Assembly (NCBI RefSeq): GCF_003385595.1
Contig: NZ_QNUE01000004.1
Span: 1 to 64,000 of the forward strand
Length of the DNA: 64,000 nucleotides
Reading direction: 5' to 3'
Source: Chryseobacterium flavum
GTDB lineage: Bacteria; Bacteroidota; Bacteroidia; Flavobacteriales; Weeksellaceae
Shown: piece by piece, positions 35,052 through 45,191 of the stretch
How positions within the stretch are numbered: the stretch's first letter is position 1
Layout: the number at the start of each line of letters is the position of its first letter
The notes under the pieces: generated by a model
Databases searched by the model: none
Seen by the model: only the letters and a program-made list of their open reading frames with translations
What the model was told of the DNA's origin: nothing
Program-made: the position numbers and the translations under genes

Positions 35052-36005
35052 ATGGATTTAAACAGAATTAACAAAGATTTAAGGATAAGTATAGCGCAGA
35101 CACCGTCATTAGAGATTGATGAAAATATATTTATGAATGCTCCCGAATTGATACAACAGGAAAAAAAGGAATTTTTCAAGAATAACCCTTTCAAGGTTCC
35201 TGAACACATTACTGTCAGTGATCTGATGATAAACAGCTCACAAGACGGATATAATATCCGGTTACACATTTATCAGCCGGAAGGATTCGACAGAGACAGG
35301 GTTTTGATTTATTTTCACGGTGGAGGATATGTTTTTGGCCTGCCCGAACAGGTGGACGATCAGATGGCTGAAATTGCTGATCAACTGAAAGCAACCATTA
35401 TATCTGTTGATTACCGGCTTGCTCCTCAATATAAATTTCCTATTCCGGTTTTGGATGGCTTTGATACTTTACAGTGGGTGATTAATTATGGAAATACCCA
35501 ATTAGGAATCAATTCTGAGAATATTACTGTATTTGGAGCCAGTGCCGGCGGACATTTGGCCGCTGCGGTAACCCAGATGGCTGCAGATCACCAGATCAAA
35601 AATATAAAACATCAGTTCTTACTATATCCTGTTGTTCATAACAAGCTGAATACATCTTCCATGGAAGAATTTACAGATGCTCCTTTATGGAACAAAGGAT
35701 ATGCCTATACAGCATGGTTGCATTTTCTCGGGAGAAATAATATGGATAAAACCATAAAATATGCGGATCTGACCTGTTATGACGATTTTTATAAATTGCC
35801 GCAAACCACAATTGTAGCTTGTGAACTGGATCCGTTAAGGGATGAGGGTATAGAACTTGCCCAACTTTTATATCGGGCCGGTGTCAAAACTGAATTATGG
35901 GTAATTCCCGGAGCGGTACATGTATTCGATCTTTTTACATCTCCGGTAAATGACGACTACAAAGAATTTCTGATGAAAAGACTGTTCCGATATCAGTACA
36001 CTTGA
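35052..36005 (+). CDS. Alpha/beta hydrolase, hormone-sensitive-lipase type
   Basis: A 317-residue cytoplasmic esterase-like enzyme. The oxyanion motif FHGGGYVFG, nucleophile elbow GASAGG, the acid in ACELDPLRDEG and the histidine in GAVHVFD make up the expected catalytic set of family IV esterases. The ATG at 35052 (MDLNRINKDL) is preferred over a TTG at 35022. The divergent HxlR regulator suggests induction by a reactive small molecule; the substrate is unknown. Confidence 0.88.
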   Translation: MDLNRINKDLRISIAQTPSLEIDENIFMNAPELIQQEKKEFFKNNPFKVPEHITVSDLMINSSQDGYNIRLHIYQPEGFDRDRVLIYFHGGGYVFGLPEQVDDQMAEIADQLKATIISVDYRLAPQYKFPIPVLDGFDTLQWVINYGNTQLGINSENITVFGASAGGHLAAAVTQMAADHQIKNIKHQFLLYPVVHNKLNTSSMEEFTDAPLWNKGYAYTAWLHFLGRNNMDKTIKYADLTCYDDFYKLPQTTIVACELDPLRDEGIELAQLLYRAGVKTELWVIPGAVHVFDLFTSPVNDDYKEFLMKRLFRYQYT

Positions 36006-36116
36006 TGTTAAGACAAATATAAAACCGTTCTGTTAAGGACAGTTTTTGATTTTACATGGTTTTTCAGGATTCGATTAAAATTTTTAATTCACTTTAGAGT
36101 CCTGAAATCTTTGTTA

Positions 36117-36124
36117 TATTTTTG
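36117..36124 (+). promoter_or_regulatory. -7 box of the LytS-type kinase gene
   Basis: TATTTTTG matches TAnnTTTG. Transcription would start near 36131, about 40 bases before the TTG start at 36170. Confidence 0.5.
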
Positions 36125-36169
36125 CAGGCGAATAATTTATCTGTCAGATAAATAACAATTTTAGAACAA

Positions 36170-37753
36170 TTGAGTATCAATTTTAAGCATCCCTTATCTC
36201 AAAAATCTGTTTATATAGCTGTTTTATGCGCCTGTTTAATCGCAGTGGCAGCATTTGCTGTATTAAGTTTTCTGATAACCCGTGACAGCCGGAAGAATAC
36301 GGATGAGTTTGCAAAAAGAACTTTTTTTCGAAAATATGAATCAATTGAAAAGGAATTCAGGAATATCGAAGATGACCAATATCTTTTAAGGGCATTGATT
36401 CTAAAGGACGGCTTGAAGAATTACAAAAATTATTCTCTGGTTTTAAATGATCTGAACAGGAAACGCAATCAGTTACCCTACAGCTGGTATTATTATAATA
36501 ATATTTCCGGAGAATCTGAGACAAACAGCAGGATGTTGTCGGATATTTTTAGCAAAAAAAAAGATAATGGAAGACCGGTTATTTTAAAGAATAGAGCACC
36601 CGGTCATTTCAAAGATCTTCTGGTCACTAATAAAGACAGTCTGTTTTGGGTAAGTTATGATTCTCTGATTCTACCCAATAAAAATGTGCTGTATTATGGT
36701 TCTACTGTAAGCCTGGATGACCTTCATCAATATTTCATTAATGTTGACAAAAGTTCTAATACATATGCATATGTTTTCACGAAAGAAGGGATTTGTATAA
36801 CTCATCCTGAAAAAAAATATATTGGAAAGAGTATTTTTGAGTTTACAGATATTAAACCAAAGGATACCCTGTCTGCCCAGACTAAATCAGGATATACTGC
36901 AGGAACTGCAATTTCTGAATATCTCGGAGTAGAAGTGACACGTTTTATAAAACCATTGCAGACAGATAATTTTGAAGGATACGCGGTGGTAAATCATATT
37001 AATTTTATCATTGATGAAAATGTGTACAAGGTAAAGACATATACCGTCTATATCTTTCTGGCTGCATTATTTCTTATTGTAACTGTATTTATTTTGTTTC
37101 AAAGATCTGCCGGCATAGCCTACCGGGAGAAAGAAAAAATGCAGGCGGAGAAAAATCTACTGCTTATTGAGAATGAGAAGATGCATAAAGCAGAAGTCAT
37201 CAACCAGCTTCAACAGCTTAAAAATAATATCAATCCTCATTTTCTTTTCAATTCACTGAATTCATTGTATATGCTGATTGATATTAATAAAGAAAATGCA
37301 CAGAAGTTTACCATGAACCTTTCCAAAATTTACCGGTATCTTATTGTGCCCCCAAAAGAAAATATTGTTCCCGTAACTCAGGAAATCAATTTTATACAGC
37401 AGTATATGGAACTTTTGAAAAGCAGGTTCGGTGAGGAATTGAATTTTAAATTAATAATTAATAACAAGGAGAGTTTAGAAAAACGAATCCCTTATCTATC
37501 GCTTCAGATTGTCACAGAGAACGCTATAAAACATAATATAGCAACTGTAGATCAGCCTTTAGAGATTATGATCAGTGTAGAAGAAAACGGAATTGTAGTA
37601 AAGAATACTTATCAACTTAGGAAAGAGCCGGTACAGGGAGAAAAATTCGGGATTGATTATTTGAGTCAAATTTATGAATATTTTAGGATTAATTCTCTTA
37701 ATATTTCTGTGGATGGTGAATATTTCGTATGTTTTTTGCCGATAATGAATTAA
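36170..37753 (+). CDS. LytS-type sensor histidine kinase with extracytoplasmic sensor
   Basis: A 527-residue membrane kinase. TM1 (15-37) and TM2 (291-311) enclose a 250-residue periplasmic region resembling a Cache/PAS-type sensor. A coiled coil leads into the His_kinase domain, with phosphorylated H357 in NPHFLFNSLNSLYMLI, and an ATPase region with N-box TENAIKHN. The final G boxes are weak, as usual for this family. The start is a TTG at 36170; no ATG occurs before TM1. The LytTR-type regulator at 45192 is the probable partner, and the metalloprotease-SusC-SusD operon lies between them. Confidence 0.88.
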   Translation: MSINFKHPLSQKSVYIAVLCACLIAVAAFAVLSFLITRDSRKNTDEFAKRTFFRKYESIEKEFRNIEDDQYLLRALILKDGLKNYKNYSLVLNDLNRKRNQLPYSWYYYNNISGESETNSRMLSDIFSKKKDNGRPVILKNRAPGHFKDLLVTNKDSLFWVSYDSLILPNKNVLYYGSTVSLDDLHQYFINVDKSSNTYAYVFTKEGICITHPEKKYIGKSIFEFTDIKPKDTLSAQTKSGYTAGTAISEYLGVEVTRFIKPLQTDNFEGYAVVNHINFIIDENVYKVKTYTVYIFLAALFLIVTVFILFQRSAGIAYREKEKMQAEKNLLLIENEKMHKAEVINQLQQLKNNINPHFLFNSLNSLYMLIDINKENAQKFTMNLSKIYRYLIVPPKENIVPVTQEINFIQQYMELLKSRFGEELNFKLIINNKESLEKRIPYLSLQIVTENAIKHNIATVDQPLEIMISVEENGIVVKNTYQLRKEPVQGEKFGIDYLSQIYEYFRINSLNISVDGEYFVCFLPIMN

Positions 37754-37824
37754 AATAAAAATCCATTCACTCCCAAATAATTACCTTTCACTCCCTAATG
37801 ATGCTCATATTATTTCTTTACCTA

Positions 37825-37832
37825 TAGCTTTG
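37825..37832 (+). promoter_or_regulatory. -7 box of the metalloprotease-SusC-SusD operon
   Basis: TAGCTTTG matches TAnnTTTG and lies 31 bases before the ATG at 37864. The start of the operon is thus separate from the kinase gene. Confidence 0.45.
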
Positions 37833-37863
37833 CCGGCTGAAACTAAGATATTTACTATTTGGA

Positions 37864-40446
37864 ATGAATCGGACTATTTTAATGAAGAATTACAGGCTGG
37901 CACTGTATTTAGGACTTGCTATGGCTTCGCCGGCAGTTCTGGCGCAGAAAAAAGATACTGTAAAAACAGCTAAAGAAAAAACTGATAAAACGGACGTTTC
38001 TTCAAAAAAAACAAAAAAAATTGAAGATCTGATTAAAAAAGGGACCTATAAAAAAGGGCTTTTTAATACGATTCAGGTGAAAACGGATATTTATTTTGAA
38101 ATTCCTGACAGTTTAATGGGACGTCAGTTTCTTGTTGTCAATAAACTTTCTCAGGTACCTATGCAGGTAAATGAAGCGGGTTTAAACAAAGGAATGAATT
38201 ATGAAAATAAGATCATTTCTTTTCACCGTGATGCTGTAGCAAAAAAAGTATGGGTTAAAACTTCAGTGGCTAAAGTTTCTTCTCCTGAAAATGACGCCAT
38301 AACTAAATCTGTAAAAGACAATTTCTCAGAATCTGTAATTGAGGTCTTTGATATCGAAGCTCAGAATAATGATTCTACTGCAGTTGCCATTAAAGTAAAC
38401 AAAGTGTTTGATGGTAATCAGAAAAGTTTTAATGATGTTCTGGCAAATGTTGGCCTTGGGGGATCAGTAAAATCAAGTCTTTCCTATATTGAAGGAGTGA
38501 AGACTTTTCCCCGGAACCTGGTGGTTAAATCCCAATTGTCAACATCTGTAAATGAGGGTGGAGTTGATCTTCCGGTAACCCTTGGAGTTACCACCAATCT
38601 TGTTTTACTCTCTAAAACACCTATGAAGCCCCGGGTAGCTGATCCGAGAGTTGGTTTTTTTTCTGAGAAACACTGGACGTTTAATGACCGCCAGCAAAAG
38701 ATGGATGAGAAATTTTTCATTACCAGATGGAACCTGGAACCTAAAGATGAAGACAAAGAAAAGTATTTAAAAGGAGAACTGGTAGAGCCTAAAAAACCGA
38801 TTGTTTATTATATTGATCCTGCAACGCCCAAACAATGGCGTGAAAAAATTATCGCAGGTGTTCATGACTGGCAGGCAGCTTTTGAGCAGGCAGGGTTTAA
38901 AAATGCGGTAGTCGCTAAAATGCCGGATGAAAAAGATGAAGATTTTGATATTGATGATGTACGTTATTCGGTGATTACATATGCAGCCTCTCCTAAATCC
39001 AATGCGATGGGTCCATCGGTCGTAGACCCCAGAAGTGGTGAAATTATTGAGGCCGATATCATCTGGTGGCATAATGTAATGACTTCCCTTCACGACTGGA
39101 TGAGGATTCAGACAGGACCTATTGATCCCAATGCCAGAGGAAATAAATTCAGTGATGAACTGATGGGGGAAGCCATCCGGTTCGTTTCATCTCATGAAGT
39201 AGGACATACCTTTGGATTAAAACACAATATGGGGGCATCTTTTGCTTTTCCTGTAGAGTCTCTCCGTTCAAAGGAATTTACTGATAAAATGGGAGGAACC
39301 GCACCTTCCATTATGGATTATGCACGATATAACTATGTAGCCCAGCCTGAAGACGGAGTTACTGCGATCACTCCGAAAATAGGAATCTATGATAAATATG
39401 CTATTGAATGGGGGTACCGTTGGTATCCGGACGAATTCGCTGAGAAAAAATCGTTGAGAAACCTGATTGAAAAGCATGAAGACGATCCATTGTATTTTTA
39501 TGGTGAACAGCAAAATTATTTAGAAACAATTGACCCGCGTTCGCAATCGGAAGATTTAGGTGATGATGCGATGAAGGCCAGTGAGTATGGCATGAAAAAT
39601 CTGAAGATTGTAGTCGATAATCTTTTAAAATGGACTTACGATGATGGTAAAGGCTATACGGATGCGGGAAAATTGTATTTGGGAGCAATAGGACAATGGG
39701 ATTTATATACAGGTCATGTGATGGCGAATGTAGGTGGGATTTATCTGAACAATACCGTTTTTGGCAATAAGAAAAAAGCATACGAGGCAGTTCCTGCAGA
39801 GATCCAGAGAAGAGCGGTTGATTATCTAATTAAAAATGCAATCAATCTTCCGGAATGGTTATTCTTCAATCCGATCACAGACAAAACATATCCTGTTAAA
39901 AATTCACCAATGGGTCCCTTTGAACAGACTCCATATACCCTGGCGAGAGGAATGCAGTATGCTAACATCTACTCTTTGTTTATGGATGACAGATTACTGA
40001 GATTGCTTGAAAATGAATTAAAACATCAGGTTTCAGGCTCGAAAGAGGAAGTCTATACCGTGGAAAATTTATTTGATCAGGTGAGAAGTGCCATTTTCAG
40101 CAAAAAAGGAAGCCTGACGATTCTTGAAAAGATGACCCAGAAGAATTATGTAGATGCTTTGATTGTTTCCGTCAATAAATTATTTGAGAAAACAGCAGTA
40201 AAAGGATTAAAAGCGGATGCTGATCTGAATATGCCAATGATCTGTAATTTCCACGAAGAAGAGCGCAACCTGAGAAATATTAATTACTCATCTATGAAAA
40301 GGGTATCTGAAGTAACTACTTATAAAAGAGCGGAACTACAAAAAGTACTGGATCTGCTGAACAGGACAAGATATAAAGGAGATGATGCTTCCAGAGCACA
40401 TTACACAGATTTAATTATTCGTATTGAAGAGGCTTTAAACAAATAA
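37864..40446 (+). CDS. Exported zinc metalloprotease (DUF5117/DUF4953 type)
   Basis: An 860-residue secreted or periplasmic metzincin-like protease. A signal peptide ends near VLAQ (residue 28); an ATG six codons in is an alternative start. The zinc motif HExxHxxGxxH is complete with H444, E445, H448 and H454 (SSHEVGHTFGLKHNMGAS), and the Met-turn is SIMDY with M484. The N-terminal third is beta-rich (DUF5118/5117-like) and the C-terminal part helical. SusC begins six bases after its stop, so the three genes likely work together: cleavage of protein outside, then import of the peptides. Confidence 0.9.
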   Translation: MNRTILMKNYRLALYLGLAMASPAVLAQKKDTVKTAKEKTDKTDVSSKKTKKIEDLIKKGTYKKGLFNTIQVKTDIYFEIPDSLMGRQFLVVNKLSQVPMQVNEAGLNKGMNYENKIISFHRDAVAKKVWVKTSVAKVSSPENDAITKSVKDNFSESVIEVFDIEAQNNDSTAVAIKVNKVFDGNQKSFNDVLANVGLGGSVKSSLSYIEGVKTFPRNLVVKSQLSTSVNEGGVDLPVTLGVTTNLVLLSKTPMKPRVADPRVGFFSEKHWTFNDRQQKMDEKFFITRWNLEPKDEDKEKYLKGELVEPKKPIVYYIDPATPKQWREKIIAGVHDWQAAFEQAGFKNAVVAKMPDEKDEDFDIDDVRYSVITYAASPKSNAMGPSVVDPRSGEIIEADIIWWHNVMTSLHDWMRIQTGPIDPNARGNKFSDELMGEAIRFVSSHEVGHTFGLKHNMGASFAFPVESLRSKEFTDKMGGTAPSIMDYARYNYVAQPEDGVTAITPKIGIYDKYAIEWGYRWYPDEFAEKKSLRNLIEKHEDDPLYFYGEQQNYLETIDPRSQSEDLGDDAMKASEYGMKNLKIVVDNLLKWTYDDGKGYTDAGKLYLGAIGQWDLYTGHVMANVGGIYLNNTVFGNKKKAYEAVPAEIQRRAVDYLIKNAINLPEWLFFNPITDKTYPVKNSPMGPFEQTPYTLARGMQYANIYSLFMDDRLLRLLENELKHQVSGSKEEVYTVENLFDQVRSAIFSKKGSLTILEKMTQKNYVDALIVSVNKLFEKTAVKGLKADADLNMPMICNFHEEERNLRNINYSSMKRVSEVTTYKRAELQKVLDLLNRTRYKGDDASRAHYTDLIIRIEEALNK

Positions 40447-40452
40447 TCAGCT

Positions 40453-43400
40453 ATGAAAAAAACTCTAATACTTTTACCTCTTTTGGCTGCTAATATAGCG
40501 TTAGCCCAACAAAAGAAAACCATTACAGGTAAAGTCCAGGATGGCAGTACCTCACAAATAATAGCAGGAGCATCCATAAAAATTGAAACCCAGTCTGTTT
40601 CTGCAAAAACGAATCAGAAAGGGATTATTGAAAGTGTTTCTATAGGAACTGTGACCGATAAAAACGGGAAATTCGTTTTGGAAATTCCTGCGGATACAAA
40701 ATCCGTATTGGTCAGTTATCTTGGTTATGAATCAAGGCTGATCCAGATTGATGAAGATCAGACCAATTACAATGTAACGCTGACCCCTGTCTCAGAAGTC
40801 TCGGATAAAAATAAAATACAGGAGGTTATCATTACCGGATATCAGAAGATAGAAAAGCGTAAACAAACCTCAGCAGTTGCATCAGTGAAGATGGATAATA
40901 TCAGCCAGGCTGGGGTAGCAAGTATTGATCAGATGCTGTCAGGACAGATTGCAGGGGTTGCTGTAACGCCTGAAACAGGTGCGCCGGGAAGTCCGGCAAA
41001 AATCAGAATCAGGGGAACAGCTTCTCTTTCCGGCCCTCAGGATCCACTATGGGTGATTGACGGACTTCCACTGGAAGGAAATGATGTCCCTAATTTTACA
41101 GATAAAGACAATATTGATCAGCTTCAGAACTTTTCCATCGCAGGACTGAACCCTAATGATATTGAAGATATTACCATTTTAAAGGATGCTGCTGCAACGG
41201 CAATTTATGGAGCACGGGCAGCAAACGGGGTGATTTCGATCACCACAAAGAAAGGAAAAAAAGGAAGTATGAAACTGAATTTTTCAGCAGATACTTTTGT
41301 AACCGCCCGCCCGGATTTTGACCGCCTTAATCTTCTGAATGCTTCTGAAAAAGTTGACCTTGAACTCATGCTCGCCAGGCGTACTGATTTAACCTATCGT
41401 GCCGATAAGGGAGAAGTAATGAGGATCCTGACTAAAAACGGACAACTTGATGCATTCCGAACCGGAGGCCTGGATGGGATAAACCTTCTGACACGCCAGC
41501 AGATCAATGCATTAAGAAATAGCAATACGGATTGGGGAAAATTACTCTACAGAAATGCCATTAACAAGCAATATGGGGTAAGCCTTTCAGGGGGGAGTGA
41601 CCGTTCTGACTATTATTTCTCTTTAGGATATTATGATGAAGAAGGAACAACTATCGGTACAGGTTTTAAGCGATATAACCTGACATTAAAAAATAATTAT
41701 AAAATAAGCGATAAGTTAAATGCTGGAATCTCTATTTTCGGTACACAAAGTGAACGTGAGTCATTCATTACAGATGCTGATGCCAATATCAGTCCTGTGA
41801 ATTATTCAAGAAATGCCAATCCTTATCTTACTCCTTATAACGCAGACGGAAGCTATAGATATGATCAGGATATTGATGGATTTGAAAACAGATATATTCC
41901 ATTCAATTTCCTGGAAGAAAGAGCAAATACAAGTTACAATCTAAAAAATAACTCTTTGAAAGCGATACTTGATTTAGAATATAAAGTATCGAAAAATTTA
42001 AGGTTTACTTCACAGCTGGGTATTCAGTATGACAGCAACAAGACTGAGAAATACGCCGCCCAGGATACCTATTTTACGAGAAAAATGAGAGAAGGAACCC
42101 GCTACTATAAAGATGGGGCATACCGTTACTTTCTTCCTGATGGTGCTGTAAAGCAAAACTGGGACAATGACTTTTTCCAATATAACTGGAAACTACAGGG
42201 AACTTATAGCACAAAAATCAATTCAGTTCATGAAATTGATGTAATGGCTGGTACGGAAATCCGTAAAACGGAGGACAATACTACAATTACGAGAGCATTT
42301 GGTTATGATCCTGCCACAAGGAGAGCTACTGCCATTGTTTTCCCAAGCTCAAGTTTTGCTGCAGAAAGAAAATACGAGACCTATCGTGAAATGCCTCCTG
42401 TTGAAAATGCTTATGCTTCAATGTTTGCGACGGCTTCTTATACCTATGATCAGAAATATACCTTCTTTGGGAGTGTGAGATATGACGGTACCAATTTATT
42501 TGGAGTGAACAAAAAATACAAGTACTTACCGATATGGGCTGTCTCAGGTTCATGGTTAGTAACGAAGGAGAATTTTATGAAGGATCTTTCGGCTGTTTCC
42601 AATCTTAGGTTGAGAGCTTCATATGGTCTGCAGGGGAATATAGACCGAAATACCTCACCGTTTTTTATAGGGGAATACAGTGATGCCACCATTCTTCCCG
42701 GCATAAAAGAAGGCATTATTAACGTAATCAGTCCTCCAAATGATAAACTTCGATGGGAAAAGACCACTAATGTGAACCTTGGTGTTGACCTTGGTTTATT
42801 CCGGAATCGTATAAACCTTACTGCCGATGTTTACAGCAGAAAAGGAACGGATATGATCAGCATGAAAGAAACTCCGCTGGAAACAGGGTTTGAATATACC
42901 ATGATGAATTGGGGAAGTCTTACTAATAAAGGGTTTGAATTGGCATTATCTACCAGAAATATTGATAAAGAAAATTTCAAATGGTCAACTACGATCAACT
43001 TTGCACACAATAAGAGCAGGGTCCTCAGCGAACAGCCTCGTGATAATGCGCTGCTTCCTTCAAGGGAAGGACTGCCTGTGAATGCTGTTTTTGCTTTAAA
43101 AACTGCAGGGATGGATGAAAACGGAAATCCGATGTTTTGGAAAGGTAATGAAAAGGTAAAAGCGGAAGATTTTTTCAAGTTGTATGACGTATATGCAGAT
43201 TTTCTTCCAGGACAGCTGGTAGACACCAAACTTTCCAATGCAGAACTGAGAGGGTTGTTTACTTATATTGGTGACCGGGATCCGAAATTTACCGGAGGTA
43301 TTATCAATACTTTTAAGGTTCATAATTTTGATCTGACTGTTTCTGCAACGTTCAATTTAAAGCAGACAGTGATGAAAACACCTTCCTACCGGGGAATGGA

Positions 43401-43788
43401 GCTGGACAGAGGAAGAAATTATACAAGAGATATCTTTGAAGCAGGAACTACACTTCCGGGAATTACAAGTCCTGATATGGAATCCAATCCGGGATGGATG
43501 GCGAACAAATGGTTTTCCGATAATCGTTCCAATGCTTACAGTTTGCTTGATATATGGGCAAAAGAAATCAGCTATGTAAGGATCAGCAGCATCCGGTTAG
43601 GGTATACACTTCCTAAAGAGTTTACCAGCCCTATGGGAATCAGTGCACTCAGATTAAGTATCGAAGGGCGTAACCTGTTTGTATTCAGTAATGGATATAA
43701 AGGATATTTCGATCCGGAAACGTATGGAAACATTTATGCACAGCCTATTACCAAGTCAATTACCGTAGGATTTAATGTATCTTTTTAA
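40453..43788 (+). CDS. SusC/RagA-family TonB-dependent transporter with N-terminal carboxypeptidase-like domain
   Basis: A 1111-residue outer-membrane importer. After the signal peptide (ending near ALAQ, residue 18) comes a carboxypeptidase-D-like domain (about 22-115, with TDKNGKFVLEIP and YLGYES), the TonB box (IQEVIITGYQ), the plug with ILKDAAATAIYGARAANGVI (about 248-267) and a long barrel ending in GFNVSF. It is coupled to the metalloprotease upstream (six bases) and SusD downstream (ten bases). Given the partner protease, peptides are the likely cargo, as known for RagAB. Confidence 0.93.
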   Translation: MKKTLILLPLLAANIALAQQKKTITGKVQDGSTSQIIAGASIKIETQSVSAKTNQKGIIESVSIGTVTDKNGKFVLEIPADTKSVLVSYLGYESRLIQIDEDQTNYNVTLTPVSEVSDKNKIQEVIITGYQKIEKRKQTSAVASVKMDNISQAGVASIDQMLSGQIAGVAVTPETGAPGSPAKIRIRGTASLSGPQDPLWVIDGLPLEGNDVPNFTDKDNIDQLQNFSIAGLNPNDIEDITILKDAAATAIYGARAANGVISITTKKGKKGSMKLNFSADTFVTARPDFDRLNLLNASEKVDLELMLARRTDLTYRADKGEVMRILTKNGQLDAFRTGGLDGINLLTRQQINALRNSNTDWGKLLYRNAINKQYGVSLSGGSDRSDYYFSLGYYDEEGTTIGTGFKRYNLTLKNNYKISDKLNAGISIFGTQSERESFITDADANISPVNYSRNANPYLTPYNADGSYRYDQDIDGFENRYIPFNFLEERANTSYNLKNNSLKAILDLEYKVSKNLRFTSQLGIQYDSNKTEKYAAQDTYFTRKMREGTRYYKDGAYRYFLPDGAVKQNWDNDFFQYNWKLQGTYSTKINSVHEIDVMAGTEIRKTEDNTTITRAFGYDPATRRATAIVFPSSSFAAERKYETYREMPPVENAYASMFATASYTYDQKYTFFGSVRYDGTNLFGVNKKYKYLPIWAVSGSWLVTKENFMKDLSAVSNLRLRASYGLQGNIDRNTSPFFIGEYSDATILPGIKEGIINVISPPNDKLRWEKTTNVNLGVDLGLFRNRINLTADVYSRKGTDMISMKETPLETGFEYTMMNWGSLTNKGFELALSTRNIDKENFKWSTTINFAHNKSRVLSEQPRDNALLPSREGLPVNAVFALKTAGMDENGNPMFWKGNEKVKAEDFFKLYDVYADFLPGQLVDTKLSNAELRGLFTYIGDRDPKFTGGIINTFKVHNFDLTVSATFNLKQTVMKTPSYRGMELDRGRNYTRDIFEAGTTLPGITSPDMESNPGWMANKWFSDNRSNAYSLLDIWAKEISYVRISSIRLGYTLPKEFTSPMGISALRLSIEGRNLFVFSNGYKGYFDPETYGNIYAQPITKSITVGFNVSF

Positions 43789-43798
43789 ACTTGAAAAA

Positions 43799-45118
43799 AT
43801 GAGAAAAATAACAACATTTATCGCATTAGCAGTACTCAGTTTTACCAGTATCGGATGTGACAGATTTTTAGATATTCAACCTGAAGGAAAAGTAATTCCT
43901 ACTACTGTTGAGGATTACAGGAAAGTGCTTACATCGGCGTATTCAAAATATCCTTCTCACAGATCTTTATCAGCTCTTCGTACAGATGAAGTAAGTATTG
44001 ATGAAAATACAAGCGACTTTATTTCCTATCGTGAAATAGCCATGTGGAAAGATTCAAATACCGATCAGGCAACAACCGAATTTCCGTGGGTGAGCTTTTA
44101 TTCAGTAGTATTTTATCTGAACCAGATTATCAATGAAGGAAGTAAAACAATGCAGGAATCTCCTGAAAAAAGACAGATCCTTGCTGAAGCTTATGCATTG
44201 AGGGCTTATACCTATTTTGATATGGTCAATCTATACGGGAAATCCTATAACAGTGCTACAGCGGCTACCGATAGAGGAGTTCCTGTAACCCTGGATATAG
44301 ATCTTGAGCAGGTGTTGAAGCCTTCTTCTGTACAGGAGGTGTATAACCAGGTGCATGCAGATATGGCAAAAGCAGAAGAGTTTATGGTAGAACAGAAGCA
44401 GTCAGCCGGTATCAATTACAGATTTTCCAAAGTGTCATTATTGGCGCTTCAGGCAAGGACAGCACTTTACCAGGGAGAATGGAACAAGGCTTTACACTAC
44501 TCAGAACAGGCATTGGCGATCAAAGGAGATTTAAGTAATTTAAATACGGCCACTACTGCTCCCAATCATTATGCTTCTACAGAATCTGTTCTGGCTTTGG
44601 ATAATGCTTTTAACAGTTCTGTACAAAATCTATCCTTTGCATCTGATGAATTGATTTCAAAATACAACAATAGTACAGACAAAAGATTCGGACTTTACTT
44701 TGAAAAGAACGGCAGTAAGTATAAAATAATTAAGGGAGGAAGCTCGGATTTCAGAATATCTTTCAGGACAGCAGAACTTTATTTTATAAAATCTGAAGCC
44801 TTATTGAAACTGAACAGACTCACTGAAGCAAAAGAGACCCTTCTTAAGGTTTTAAAAAACAGATATACTAATGAAGGTTATGTGATGGTTCAGAACGGAA
44901 TACTTCAGATGGGTGTTTCAGAATTTATGAGCTATCTGCTGGATGAAAGATTCCGGGAATTTGCTTTGGAAGGGCAGCGCTGGTTTGATCTACGAAGAGC
45001 AAGTCAGAAAAAAATTATACATACTATTAACGGACAGGAATATATTCTTCAACAGAATGACGTAAGATATACTATTGAATATCCAATGAGTGCGAAGAAG
45101 AATAATCCTAATTTATAA
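43799..45118 (+). CDS. SusD/RagB-family lipoprotein
   Basis: A 439-residue surface lipoprotein, the binding partner of the SusC encoded ten bases upstream. The ATG at 43799 gives a signal peptide with lipobox SIGC; a frame from 43775 would overlap the SusC gene. SusD marks are the QILAEAYALRAYTYFDMVNLYG helix pair (split by loops over 125-150), TPT-like turn region replaced by KVSLLALQARTALYQGEW, and the terminal LDERFREFALEGQRWFDLRR. A terminator follows. Confidence 0.92.
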   Translation: MRKITTFIALAVLSFTSIGCDRFLDIQPEGKVIPTTVEDYRKVLTSAYSKYPSHRSLSALRTDEVSIDENTSDFISYREIAMWKDSNTDQATTEFPWVSFYSVVFYLNQIINEGSKTMQESPEKRQILAEAYALRAYTYFDMVNLYGKSYNSATAATDRGVPVTLDIDLEQVLKPSSVQEVYNQVHADMAKAEEFMVEQKQSAGINYRFSKVSLLALQARTALYQGEWNKALHYSEQALAIKGDLSNLNTATTAPNHYASTESVLALDNAFNSSVQNLSFASDELISKYNNSTDKRFGLYFEKNGSKYKIIKGGSSDFRISFRTAELYFIKSEALLKLNRLTEAKETLLKVLKNRYTNEGYVMVQNGILQMGVSEFMSYLLDERFREFALEGQRWFDLRRASQKKIIHTINGQEYILQQNDVRYTIEYPMSAKKNNPNL

Positions 45119-45139
45119 CATTCATATTAACACCCTTTG

Positions 45140-45175
45140 AAACCGCTTGAACTTGATTGTTTTAGCGGTTTTTTT
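45140..45175 (+). terminator. Rho-independent terminator after SusD
   Basis: AAACCGCT pairs with AGCGGTTT around a 16-base loop, followed by more T residues. The promoter of the next gene starts inside its right half. Confidence 0.75.
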
Positions 45176-45184
45176 GTACTTTTG
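45157..45184 (+). promoter_or_regulatory. Promoter of the LytTR regulator gene
   Basis: TTG at 45157-45159, 17 bases, then TACTTTTG at 45177-45184, a full match to the phylum consensus. It overlaps the terminator of the preceding operon. The ATG at 45192 is only seven bases after the -7 box, so the mRNA would be leaderless or nearly so. Confidence 0.6.
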
Positions 45185-45191
45185 CAATGTT